58,371 nucleotides of DNA from Alphaproteobacteria bacterium (lineage in GTDB: Bacteria > Pseudomonadota > Alphaproteobacteria > Acetobacterales > Acetobacteraceae): the NCBI GenBank assembly GCA_026400815.1, contig JAPLOI010000002.1, positions 1 through 58,371 on the forward strand, in the 5' to 3' direction. Numbering within the stretch: the stretch's first letter is position 1; each line of letters opens with the position of its first letter. Both the position numbers and the translations under genes were made by a program. This document shows positions 35,206-43,919 of the stretch, in pieces. Under the pieces are notes generated by a model. The model was not told where the DNA came from and did no database searches. It saw only the letters and a program-made list of their open reading frames with translations.

Positions 35206-36462
35206 TCAGGCCCACTCGCCTCCGCGCATCACTGGCACCGCCGATCCGTCGGCGCTGATCCCGTCCACATCCACTTCGGCCGAGCCGATCATCCAGTCCA
35301 CATGGATCAGGCTGCTGTTGCCGCCGCGGGCGGTGAAGCCGGCCTCGTCCAGCGTGTCCCCGTCCACGAAGCACTTGCGATAGGCCTGGCCCAGCGCGAT
35401 GTGGCTGGCCGCGTTCTCGTCGAACAGCGTGTTCAGGAACAGCATCCCGCTGGCCGAGATTGGCGAGGAGGCCGGCACCAGCGCCACCTCGCCCAGCCGC
35501 TTTGCACCCTCGTCGGTGGCGATCATGCGCTGCAACACTTCCTGCCCGGTGCTGGCATGCGCCTCCACCAGCGCCCCGCCTTCGAACCGCACCCGGATGT
35601 CGCGGATCAGCGTGCCGGCATAGGAAAGCGGCTTGGTGGCCGCCACCGTGCCTTCGGTGCGCGCGGCATGCGGCGTGGTGAACACTTCCTCGGTCGGGAT
35701 GTTCGGGTTGCCCACCACGCCGTTCAGCGCCTTGGATTGCCCGCCCATCCAGGAATGCTGGTCCGCCAGCCCCACCACCAGGTCGGTGCCCGGGCCGCGG
35801 AAGCGCAGTGCGGAGAAGCGCCGCGCATTGAGCATCTCGCGGCGCGACATTAGCTTGGCGTTGTGCGCCGCCCATTCCGCCACCGGATCGGCCGTGTCCA
35901 CTCGCGTGGCCGCGAACAGCGCATCCCACAGCTTCGCCTGCGCCTCGGCCTCCGGCAGTTCCGGGAACACCGCCTTCGCCCAGGCCGGCGCGGCATAGGG
36001 CACCAAGGTCCAGTTGATCGCGGATGACGTGATCAGCTCCAGCGCCGGCTTGTAGGCGGTGGAGCGTGCCCGGTTCGCCCGCGCGATCAGCGCCGGGTCC
36101 TGCCCGGCGAGCAGCCCGGGATCATCGCCCACGATCGCCAGCCGCGCCGCGCCGCGCTTGAAGGCCTCGGCCATGCCCTCGAACAGCCAGCCCGGCGCGG
36201 TGTCGAACGCCTCCGGCGGGGCGTTGCGGTAGCGAGACAATGCCTGCTCGTCGTCATGGAACAGCGTGGTCACCAGGCTTGCCCCGGCGCGATAGGCGGC
36301 ATCGGTGATCAGCCGCGCCAGCGGCAGGGCGTCGATGGAGGAGGTCATCACCAGCTCCTGCCCGGCCTGCAGGTTCAGCCCCACCCGCACAGCCACATCG
36401 GCCAGCCGCGCCAGGCGCTCCTGGTGGCTGTCATTGGCGCCGTGCTGCTTGGTTCCGTCCAT
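35206..36462 (-). CDS. Aminopeptidase, M29 family (AmpS/aminopeptidase T-like)
   Basis: A 418-residue cytoplasmic metallo-aminopeptidase. Metal ligands and active-site segments are seen in NPNIPTEEVFTTPH, LGEVALVPASSPIS, NAASHIALGQAYRKC and LIHVDWMIGSAEVDVDG, in the correct order for M29. It removes N-terminal residues from peptides, using two Co/Zn ions in relatives. GAGGAGAGGCCG precedes the ATG. Together with the M28-like gene just upstream and two peptide importers in the window, it points to peptide use as a nutrient. Confidence 0.93.
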   Translation of the reverse strand: MDGTKQHGANDSHQERLARLADVAVRVGLNLQAGQELVMTSSIDALPLARLITDAAYRAGASLVTTLFHDDEQALSRYRNAPPEAFDTAPGWLFEGMAEAFKRGAARLAIVGDDPGLLAGQDPALIARANRARSTAYKPALELITSSAINWTLVPYAAPAWAKAVFPELPEAEAQAKLWDALFAATRVDTADPVAEWAAHNAKLMSRREMLNARRFSALRFRGPGTDLVVGLADQHSWMGGQSKALNGVVGNPNIPTEEVFTTPHAARTEGTVAATKPLSYAGTLIRDIRVRFEGGALVEAHASTGQEVLQRMIATDEGAKRLGEVALVPASSPISASGMLFLNTLFDENAASHIALGQAYRKCFVDGDTLDEAGFTARGGNSSLIHVDWMIGSAEVDVDGISADGSAVPVMRGGEWA

Positions 36463-36530
36463 CGGCCTCTCCTCCTCAACGCAGGGAGCGGGACTTTACC
36501 GGCCCGCCCCGCCCCCGCGCCACCCCTTGC

Positions 36531-38267
36531 CTAGCCCGCCGCCGCCACGATGCGGCAAGCCTGATCGATGGCTGCCAGGTAACGGTTCTGCCCGCGCAAC
36601 AGCTCAGTCTGCGCCATCTTGCGCATATGCCCTTCCGCGAACTCCGGCAGTTCCGCAGCCACGGCCAGCGTGGGCAGCGGCGGGACCGTGTAGGCGGGGT
36701 CGTGGCGGAACCGCGCCTCCCGCGTGTAGTTCACCGGCACCAGCACCCGCGCCAGTTCCTGCAGCGCCGCGTTGCGCTTCTCCACCGGCGCGGCCGACAG
36801 CCCGGCCAGCGCGGCCTTCAACGCCTCCGTCGCCGCGCGCGCCGGGCCGAGATCGGCCAGCCCCTGGCTCGCCTTCTCATAGCCGGCGATGGTGGCCAGG
36901 AACTCATCGCAGGTGGCCGACCAATCGAACGGCAGCACCTCGGCATTCGCCACCCGCAGCACCGACAGAAGATAGATCTTCATGTCGGTCATCAGGATGT
37001 TGCGGTCCGCGATCTCCAGCTGGTCGTTCTCGGTGTGCCAGGCGATGTTCGCCCCGCAACCAGACACGTCGTAGTAGCCTTTCTCCGCCCGCAGCGCGTC
37101 CGGCATGGTGGAGCTGAGCATGAAGAAGCTCGGCAGGCCGATATTGTTGAAGCTGTAGTCACCGGCCTGCGGCGGGCGATGGATGGCCACCACGGCATCC
37201 GGCACGATGTCGCGGATCGCCGCCTCGGTCAGGGAGGCGCATTCGCTGAAGGCGCGCGTGTCGTGGTAACTGGTCGCCCAACGGCAGCCGGGCGAATCGC
37301 AGTTCACCTGCGCCACGCAGTTGCGGTCCAGATCCATGGCGAAGGCATCGGTGAACCAGGTGGAACCGGCATAGCGCCCGGTGGAATGGCCGGGCCACCA
37401 GGCGATCTTCACGCTGCGGCGCAGCCCGTCGCGATGCTTCCAGAACACGCGGGCCAGTTCCAGCAGCGTGGCGTCGCCGGTGGCGTTGTCGCCCACGCCC
37501 ACATCCCAGCTGTCGAGATGCCCGTGCACCATCACGAACTTCTCCGGCTCCACCGTGCCGGGAATGGTCACCACCGGGATCTTCTGCGCGAACCAGCCTT
37601 CCACCAGGTCGGTGCGGATGGTGGCCTCCCCGCCCTGGTCGGCCAGCGCCATCAGCTTCTGCCCGTCCGGGTTGTTCACGGCCACCACTGGGATCTTCGG
37701 CTTGCGGCCCCAATCCTGCAGGTCCGGGCTGCCCCAGATCGTGGTGCAGGTGCCCCAGTGGATGTCCGTGCCGGGGTTCACCGCGATCAGCCCGATGCCG
37801 CCCCATTCCTCGATCAGGCTGGTCAGCGCCGGGTTGCCGAAGCCCTGGATCACCACGATGTTGCCGCCCACCAGCGCACGCACCTCCTCCACGGAGGAGA
37901 TGGAGCCGCCGAACAGCGTCTTGATGTCGCGGTTGTAGCTGCGCAGCGCCTTCGGGTTGGCCGTCAGCTTCACCAGCTTGCCGGTGCGCCCGCCCGGCAC
38001 CGGCAGGGCCGAGGAGGGCGGCTTGGCGCGATAGGTGATCCCGCCGGCGCTCACCGAGGCGGCGTAGGGAATCGAAAGATAGATCTCCGGCTGATGCACC
38101 TCAACCGGAATGCCCTCGCCGCGCAGGCGTTCCACCAGCGCATCCATGCCGCGGTTCACGTCCTCCGGGCGCCAGCGCGGCATGCCGGAGAAATGCTCCA
38201 CCAGCCCCCAGGGCAGGTCAATGGTTACTTCGTCCACGAAACGGCGTTCGGCTTCACTAATTGGCAT
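36531..38267 (-). CDS. M28 family peptidase-like protein with altered catalytic motif
   Basis: A 578-residue protein with a PA-type insert (about residues 95-235) and an M28 core. Zinc ligands are recognisable: HGHLDSWDVGVGDNATGDA (His250, Asp252, Asp260), Asp324 in NCDSPG, and the late His in AWHTENDQLE. The usual GEE motif, which supplies the general base and a ligand, reads GHSTGRYAGS at 293-302, so both glutamates are missing. It may be an inactive or chemically altered branch. No signal peptide is seen. GGAG precedes the ATG. It is divergent from the permuted binding-protein operon. Confidence 0.85.
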   Translation of the reverse strand: MPISEAERRFVDEVTIDLPWGLVEHFSGMPRWRPEDVNRGMDALVERLRGEGIPVEVHQPEIYLSIPYAASVSAGGITYRAKPPSSALPVPGGRTGKLVKLTANPKALRSYNRDIKTLFGGSISSVEEVRALVGGNIVVIQGFGNPALTSLIEEWGGIGLIAVNPGTDIHWGTCTTIWGSPDLQDWGRKPKIPVVAVNNPDGQKLMALADQGGEATIRTDLVEGWFAQKIPVVTIPGTVEPEKFVMVHGHLDSWDVGVGDNATGDATLLELARVFWKHRDGLRRSVKIAWWPGHSTGRYAGSTWFTDAFAMDLDRNCVAQVNCDSPGCRWATSYHDTRAFSECASLTEAAIRDIVPDAVVAIHRPPQAGDYSFNNIGLPSFFMLSSTMPDALRAEKGYYDVSGCGANIAWHTENDQLEIADRNILMTDMKIYLLSVLRVANAEVLPFDWSATCDEFLATIAGYEKASQGLADLGPARAATEALKAALAGLSAAPVEKRNAALQELARVLVPVNYTREARFRHDPAYTVPPLPTLAVAAELPEFAEGHMRKMAQTELLRGQNRYLAAIDQACRIVAAAG

Positions 38268-38394
38268 GGGGGCACTCCAACTTCTGCATCGCAATGGCTA
38301 CACTGATTCCGTGTCGCAGCAAGATGGGGGCTTGCGGGGCGGCGCAGGCGCGCGTTGAATGCAGTGCAACATGAACCTTGCAGGGGGTCTTTTG

Positions 38395-40065
38395 ATGAAG
38401 CGGCACGTTGTCGCGGCCATGGCGGTCGCCGGTTTGGTCACCTCCCTGCCGGTCTCGGCGCAACCGGCGGGCGACCCGGTCCGCACCCTCGTGCTGCTCG
38501 CCCAGCCCCAGGCCGCCCTGCCGCAGGAATACCAGGCCGCGGAACTGATCGCCGCCGCGTGGCGCCAGCTGGGCCTGCAGGTGCAGATCCGCCCGCTGCC
38601 CAGCCAGCAGTTCAGCCAGATCGTGTGGTACGAGCGCCAGCGCTGGGACACCACCACCTGGCAGATGGTCGGCCGGCCCGAGCGCAGCGACCCCGATGAG
38701 CTGACCTACAACCTGTTCCTGTCGGCCAACATCGCCAACGGCTACAACTTCGTCGGCTACAACAACCCGGAATATGACCGCCTCGCCAACGCCCAGCGCG
38801 AAGAGCTGGACGTGGCCAAGCGCAAGCAGCTGATGATCCAGGCGCAGGAACTGGTGAACCGCGACCAGCCCTACGGCTTCATGGTGCATCCCAAGAACGT
38901 CGTCGCGTTCAACAAGAACGTGTGGGACGAGAAGAGCATCGTCGACCAGGCCGGCATCGGCGCGCGCAACACCTGGACATGGCTCTCGATCGCCCCGCTC
39001 GGCGCCCAGCGCGACATCATCCTCAATTCCGTCTCCACCCCCACCAACCTCAACCCGTTCAATATTTCGGGCGCGCAAGGGTCCTGGGCGGCGGAGATCA
39101 CCTGGGACCGTTTGATGCGCATCGGCACCGACGGCCTGCCGCAGCCCTGGTCCGCCGAAGCCGTGACCCGTCCGGATCCCCTCACCGTGGACGTGAAGCT
39201 GCGCGCCGGCATGAAGTGGAGCGACGGCAGGCCGATCACGATCGAGGATGCCGTGTTCAGCCTCGTGGCCCCCGGCATTGGCGATAAGTCGCCGATGTAC
39301 AAGCCCTTCGTGGCCAACATCGCCAGCGTGACCGCCACCGGCACGGATACGCTGCGCATCACGCTGAAGAAGCCGGATGCCGCCTTCCTCGTCTCCTCGC
39401 TCGCCAAGCTCAACCTCGCGCCAAAGCATGTGTGGGAGCCGATCTTCCAGTCGCTGCAGGGCAAGCCCGAAACCGCCGAGAGCGTGATGGAAAGCACCCC
39501 GGTCAGCTCCGGTCCGTTCCGCATGGTCAAGGCCAAGCTGAACGAGGAGATCGTACTGGAAGCCAACCGCGACCATTGGGCCGCCCCCAAGGCCGCGCGC
39601 TGGATCATGCGCATCCAGCCCAACACGGAAGCCGCCCTCGGCGCCCTGCGTTCCGGCGAGATCAACTTCCTCGCCGACTACAACGGCGACCCGCAGATCC
39701 TGCGCGACATCGCCAAGGCCGATCCCAAGATCAAGATCGCCGAGGCGCTGGACATGGGCTTCAAATTCATCGCCTACAACCATCGCCGCCCGCCGTTCAA
39801 CAGCACCCCGTTCCGCCAGGCCCTGTCCGCCTCGATCGACCGCGAGCTGCTGGCCGAGGATGCCTGGGGTGGCGCGGCCGTGCCCTCCAACTCCTGGGTC
39901 TCGCCGGCACTCACCTTCTGGCACGACCAGGGCATCGAGAAGCGCGTGCCCGGCGGCAATGTGGAAGCGGCCAAGAAGATCCTGAAGGATGCCGGCTTCG
40001 TGCTGGTCAATGGCCGCCTGCACTACCCCGCCGGGGTCAAGGAAACCACCGCGCCGTTCCAGTGA
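38395..40065 (+). CDS. Circularly permuted family-5 (peptide) ABC substrate-binding protein
   Basis: Periplasmic receptor of the 38395-43919 importer; signal peptide MKRHVVAAMAVAGLVTSLPV, cleavage near VSA-QP. The domain order is rotated. Residues 30-180 match the usual C-terminal lobe (AELIAAAWRQLGLQVQI, RSDPDELTYNLFLS, GYNNPEYDRL, QAQELVNRDQP). Residues 205-556 match the usual N-terminal and middle parts (TPTNLNPFN, KLRAGMKWSDGRPITIEDAV, PVSSGPFRM, FRQALSASIDRE). The protein ends after AAKKILKDAGF, where the normal fold would continue into the first segment. AGGGGG before the ATG at 38395 decided the start. Confidence 0.88.
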   Translation: MKRHVVAAMAVAGLVTSLPVSAQPAGDPVRTLVLLAQPQAALPQEYQAAELIAAAWRQLGLQVQIRPLPSQQFSQIVWYERQRWDTTTWQMVGRPERSDPDELTYNLFLSANIANGYNFVGYNNPEYDRLANAQREELDVAKRKQLMIQAQELVNRDQPYGFMVHPKNVVAFNKNVWDEKSIVDQAGIGARNTWTWLSIAPLGAQRDIILNSVSTPTNLNPFNISGAQGSWAAEITWDRLMRIGTDGLPQPWSAEAVTRPDPLTVDVKLRAGMKWSDGRPITIEDAVFSLVAPGIGDKSPMYKPFVANIASVTATGTDTLRITLKKPDAAFLVSSLAKLNLAPKHVWEPIFQSLQGKPETAESVMESTPVSSGPFRMVKAKLNEEIVLEANRDHWAAPKAARWIMRIQPNTEAALGALRSGEINFLADYNGDPQILRDIAKADPKIKIAEALDMGFKFIAYNHRRPPFNSTPFRQALSASIDRELLAEDAWGGAAVPSNSWVSPALTFWHDQGIEKRVPGGNVEAAKKILKDAGFVLVNGRLHYPAGVKETTAPFQ

Positions 40066-40110
40066 TCGCCGCACGATGAACAGCCCCTTCCGCCCGGCCC
40101 CGCACGGCAC

Positions 40111-41106
40111 ATGAGCCGCTCCGGCTTCCTGCGCCTTGTGGCCGAGCGGCTGGGGTTCCTGGTGCTGACGGTGTGGATCACCACCACCGTCACCTTCCTG
40201 CTCTTCCGCCTGATGCCGGGCGACCCCACGCTCGCCTACCTCTCGCCCACCTTCAACGAGGAAACGCGCACCGCCCTGCTGCGCAGCTTCGGCCTCGACA
40301 AGCCGCTGTGGGAGCAATACCTGATCTACATGGGCCGCTTGCTGCAGGGGGATCTCGGCACCTCGTTCCTGCAGCGCGTGCCGGTCTCCCAGTTGCTGGC
40401 CGATGCGCTGCCGAACACGATTATTCTAACTCTGGTGGCGCTCTCCATCGCCTACGCCTTCGGCATCGTCGCCGGCGCCTTCCTCGCCTTTCAGCGCGGC
40501 CGCGGGATCGAGGGCTTCGCGATCCCCGCCGCCCTGGCCACGCGCTCAGCCCCGGAATTCTGGCTCGGCATGCTGCTGCTCGCGGGGCTCGCCTTCCAGC
40601 TCGGCTGGTTCCCCACCGGCGGCGCCGTGCCGCCCGGCTCCAACCTCGGCGGCATCGGGGATCGCCTCGCCTCGCCGGAGTTCTGGCGCCATCTGTTCCT
40701 GCCCGCGCTCACCCTCGTGCTCTACCTCCAGGGCCTGCCGCTGCTTCTGATGCGCGCCACCATGCTGGAGGTGATGAACGACGAGTTCATCGTTATGGCG
40801 CGCATGAAGGGCCTGTCGCGCTGGTCCATCGTCATGCGCCACGCCGCGCGCAACGCGCTGCTGCCGGTCGTCACCGCCTTCGCCCTCGGCCTTGGCGCCA
40901 GCGTGGGCGGCAATGTGGTGGTGGAAACCGTGTTCGCCTGGCCCGGCGTCGGCCGCGTGCTGGTGCAGGCGGTGCAGGGCGCCGACTACCCCGTGGCGCA
41001 GGGCGCCTTCATCCTCATCTCCGTTGTGCTGGCCACCATGAACACCGTCGCCGACCTGCTCTACGCCGCGCTCGATCCCAGGGTGTCCGTCGGTGCGCGC
41101 CGCTAG
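40111..41106 (+). CDS. Peptide ABC transporter permease, DppB-like
   Basis: A 331-residue permease. The first helix is ERLGFLVLTVWITTTVTFLL, followed by FRLMPGDPTLAYL and LGLDKP-like FGLDKPLWEQYLIYMGRL, all typical of DppB. The EAA loop is EFIVMARMKGLSRWSIVMRH, and the end LLYAALDPRVSVGARR is normal. It follows the permuted binding protein by 45 bases and overlaps the DppC-like gene by 14 bases. It forms the membrane pore with that subunit. Confidence 0.94.
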   Translation: MSRSGFLRLVAERLGFLVLTVWITTTVTFLLFRLMPGDPTLAYLSPTFNEETRTALLRSFGLDKPLWEQYLIYMGRLLQGDLGTSFLQRVPVSQLLADALPNTIILTLVALSIAYAFGIVAGAFLAFQRGRGIEGFAIPAALATRSAPEFWLGMLLLAGLAFQLGWFPTGGAVPPGSNLGGIGDRLASPEFWRHLFLPALTLVLYLQGLPLLLMRATMLEVMNDEFIVMARMKGLSRWSIVMRHAARNALLPVVTAFALGLGASVGGNVVVETVFAWPGVGRVLVQAVQGADYPVAQGAFILISVVLATMNTVADLLYAALDPRVSVGARR

Positions 41107-41953
41107 GGCCGCGTGGCGCTTCCTGCGCAGCGAGCCCTTCGCATTCGTGGGGGCGGCGATCTATGCGCTGATCGTGGTCACCGCCATCTTTGCCGACAAG
41201 CTGGCCCCGCATGATCCGCGCGAGATCCTGCGCGTCGGCCGGCGCGTGGCGCGCTACCTGCCGATCTCGCCGGAGCACTGGCTTGGCACCACCTCCAGCG
41301 GGCGCGACGTGCTGAGCCAGCTGATCTGGGGCACCCGCTCCGCGCTGCAGGTCGGCCTCACCGCCGCCATCGTCGTCGTCGCCATAGGCACGCTGATGGG
41401 CCTGCTCGCCGGTTATCTTGGCGGCTGGGTGGACAAGCTGATCACACGCTTGGCGGACATCGTGCTCAGCATGCCCTTCCTGCCCTTCATGCTGGTGCTC
41501 GCCGCCCTCACCACGCCCGGCACCACGGTGGTGGTCGCCTGCGTCGCCCTGCTGCTCTGGCCCAACACCGCCCGAGTCATCCGCAGCCAGGTGCTGTCGC
41601 TGCGCGAACGCGCCTGGGTGGAAGCCGCGCGCGTGACGGGCTGTTCCAACACCCGCATCATGTTCGTCCATATCCTGCCGCAAGTGCTGCCGCTCGCGGC
41701 CCTCTATGGCTCTGTGGCGATCGGCTGGGCGATCCTGGCCGAGGCCTCGGCCAGCTTCCTCGGCTTCGGCGACCCGGACACCATCAGCTGGGGCGTGATG
41801 CTGCAGGAGGCCTACGCCAACCAGGCCCTCGGCCGCGGCGCCTGGAACTGGTTCACCCCGCCCGGCCTGGCCATCGTCTCCATGGTGCTCGCCGGCTTCA
41901 TGATCTCCCGCGGCTCCGAAAAGCTGCTGTTCCCGAAACTGGCGGATAAATGA
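41093..41953 (+). CDS. Peptide ABC transporter permease, DppC-like
   Basis: A 286-residue inner-membrane permease. HWLGTTSSGRDVLSQLIWGT is the conserved segment after the first helix, and the EAA loop is AWVEAARVTGCSNTRIMFVH. LAEASASFLGFGDPDTISWG precedes the final helices. The GTG start lies inside the DppB-like gene, a coupling overlap of 14 bases; its stop overlaps the next ATPase start (ATGA). Confidence 0.93.
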   Translation: MRAARAAWRFLRSEPFAFVGAAIYALIVVTAIFADKLAPHDPREILRVGRRVARYLPISPEHWLGTTSSGRDVLSQLIWGTRSALQVGLTAAIVVVAIGTLMGLLAGYLGGWVDKLITRLADIVLSMPFLPFMLVLAALTTPGTTVVVACVALLLWPNTARVIRSQVLSLRERAWVEAARVTGCSNTRIMFVHILPQVLPLAALYGSVAIGWAILAEASASFLGFGDPDTISWGVMLQEAYANQALGRGAWNWFTPPGLAIVSMVLAGFMISRGSEKLLFPKLADK

Positions 41954-42963
41954 GCCTGCTCAGCGTCGAGAACCTCCAGGTCCATTACCGCACCGGCGCC
42001 GGCCCAGTGCGCGCGGTGGATGGCGCCACCTTCTCCGTGGCCGCCGGCTCCATCCTCGGCCTCGTCGGCGAATCCGGCTGCGGCAAGTCCACCCTGGGCC
42101 GTGCCATCATGGGCGTGTTGCCCGATGCCGGGCGCATCGCCGGCGGCAGCGTGGTGTTCGAAGGCCGCGACCTCGTCGCCCTCACCGAAGCCCAGCGCCG
42201 CGAAATCCGCTGGCGCCGCCTCTCCTTCATCCCGCAAACCGCGATGAACGCGCTGGATCCCGTGCAGCGCCTGCGCGCCCAGATGCTGGAAGTGCTGATG
42301 GAACGCGGCGGCCTCGCCCGCGCCGCCGCCAACGATCGCGCCGCCGAGCTGTTCCGCATGGTTGGGCTGGATCCCGTGCGCCTGGCCGACTACCCGCACC
42401 AGTTCTCCGGCGGCATGCGCCAGCGCGCCTCGATCGCCCTCGCCCTCGCGCTCAATCCCGCTTTGGTCATCGCCGACGAACCCGTCACCGCGCTCGATGT
42501 CATCGTGCAGCGCCAGGTGCTGGATGTGATGCGCGACCTGCAATCGCGCCTCGGCCTGGCCATGATCCTCGTCACCCACGACATGGCCGTCGTCGCCTAT
42601 GCCTGCGACCGCGTGGCGGTGATGTACGCCGGGATCGTGGTGGAATCCGGCCCGGTGCGAGAGGTGCTGGAACGCCCGCTGCACCCCTACACCATGGGCC
42701 TCACCCACGCCTTCCCCGATGTCCACGGCGAAACCGGCGAGCTGGTGCCCATCGAGGGCTCGCCCCCCAACCTGCTGCACCCGCCCACCGGCTGCCGCTT
42801 CGCCGCCCGCTGCCCCTTCGCGCAAACCCGCTGCCACGAACAGGCCCCGCCCGCCGTCACCGAGGGCGAACACATGGTCGCCTGCTGGCGCGCCGACGAA
42901 GCCTCGGCCCTGCGCACGGCCGCCGCCAGCCCCGCCACCTGGGCCGCCGTGGTGCCCGCATGA
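41950..42963 (+). CDS. Peptide ABC transporter ATPase, DppD/OppD-like
   Basis: A 337-residue ATP-binding subunit. Walker [10 protein letters not shown], the Q-loop [17 protein letters not shown], signature [15 protein letters not shown], Walker [13 protein letters not shown], and H-loop [12 protein letters not shown] are all intact. The C-terminal [14 protein letters not shown] cluster is typical of the OppD/DppD family. It overlaps its neighbours by four bases on each side, so the operon is tightly coupled. Confidence 0.95.
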   Translation: MSLLSVENLQVHYRTGAGPVRAVDGATFSVAAGSILGLVGESGCGKSTLGRAIMGVLPDAGRIAGGSVVFEGRDLVALTEAQRREIRWRRLSFIPQTAMNALDPVQRLRAQMLEVLMERGGLARAAANDRAAELFRMVGLDPVRLADYPHQFSGGMRQRASIALALALNPALVIADEPVTALDVIVQRQVLDVMRDLQSRLGLAMILVTHDMAVVAYACDRVAVMYAGIVVESGPVREVLERPLHPYTMGLTHAFPDVHGETGELVPIEGSPPNLLHPPTGCRFAARCPFAQTRCHEQAPPAVTEGEHMVACWRADEASALRTAAASPATWAAVVPA

Positions 42964-43919
42964 GCGCCGTGATCGAAGCCCGCGGCCTGGGCAAAACCTT
43001 CCGCACCGGCCGGCGCACCGTGCACGCCGTGCAGGACGTTTCGCTCGCGGTCTCCGCCGGGGAGGCGCTGGGCATCGTCGGCGAATCCGGCTGCGGCAAG
43101 ACCACCACCGCCCGCATGCTGCTGCGCCTGGAGGAACCCACCGCCGGCCAGGTGATCTTCGAAGGCGAGGACATCACCCACCGCCGCGCCGCCGCGCTGC
43201 TGCCCTTCCGCGCCCGCGCCCAGCTCGTGTTCCAGAACCCGTTCGATGCGCTGAACCCCCGCTTCACCATCCGCCGCACCCTGGCCGAGCCGCTGCGCAA
43301 TTTCGGCATCCCCGAAGCCGAGCACGCAGCCCGCATCGATGCCGTCATGGGCCGCGTCCGCCTCACCCCCGCCAGCGCCTGGCTCGATCGCTTCCCGCAC
43401 GAACTCTCCGGCGGCCAACTCCAGCGCGTGGTGCTGGCCCGCGCCCTCATCCCCGGCCCGCGCCTCATCGTGGCGGATGAGCCGGTGTCGATGCTCGATG
43501 TCTCCGTCCGCGCCGGCATCCTCAACCTGCTGCGCGCCGCCCGCGACGAACTCGGCCTCGCCGCCATCTACATCAGCCACGACCTCGCCCTGATCCGTTA
43601 CGTCTGCGAGCGCACCGTCGTGATGTATCTCGGCCGCATCGTGGAGGAAGGCCCCACGGCGGAACTCATCTCCTCCCCGCGCCACCCCTACACCCGCGCC
43701 CTCGTCGCCGCCGTTCCGGTGCCGCGCGTCGATCAAGACCGCGCCGCCCTGCCGATCCGCGGCAGCCTGTCCGACACACCGCAAGGCGGCACCGGCTGCG
43801 CCTTCCGGGACCGCTGCCCACACGCCATGCCCCGCTGCGAGGCGGAAGCACCCGCCCTGCGCGAAGCCGGCCCAGCCCGCCGTGTCGCCTGCCATCTTGA
43901 GGAGGGAGCCCCATCGTGA
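42960..43919 (+). CDS. Peptide ABC transporter ATPase, DppF/OppF-like
   Basis: A 319-residue ATP-binding subunit that completes the second peptide importer. Walker A GESGCGKTT, the Q-loop LVFQNPFDALNPRFTIR, signature LSGGQLQRVVLARAL, Walker B LIVADEPVSMLD and H-loop SHDLALIRYVCE are present, with a C-terminal CAFRDRCPHAMPRC cluster. The stop overlaps the GTG start of hyuB (GTGA), which ties this transporter directly to the hydantoinase genes in one transcript. Confidence 0.95.
   Translation: MSAVIEARGLGKTFRTGRRTVHAVQDVSLAVSAGEALGIVGESGCGKTTTARMLLRLEEPTAGQVIFEGEDITHRRAAALLPFRARAQLVFQNPFDALNPRFTIRRTLAEPLRNFGIPEAEHAARIDAVMGRVRLTPASAWLDRFPHELSGGQLQRVVLARALIPGPRLIVADEPVSMLDVSVRAGILNLLRAARDELGLAAIYISHDLALIRYVCERTVVMYLGRIVEEGPTAELISSPRHPYTRALVAAVPVPRVDQDRAALPIRGSLSDTPQGGTGCAFRDRCPHAMPRCEAEAPALREAGPARRVACHLEEGAPS

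Noticed and set aside
38395-40065. Possibility that the family-5 protein is a fusion of two receptors or a truncated pair
   Set aside because: Each part of the domain occurs once and together they make one full set in rotated order, so permutation explains it better.
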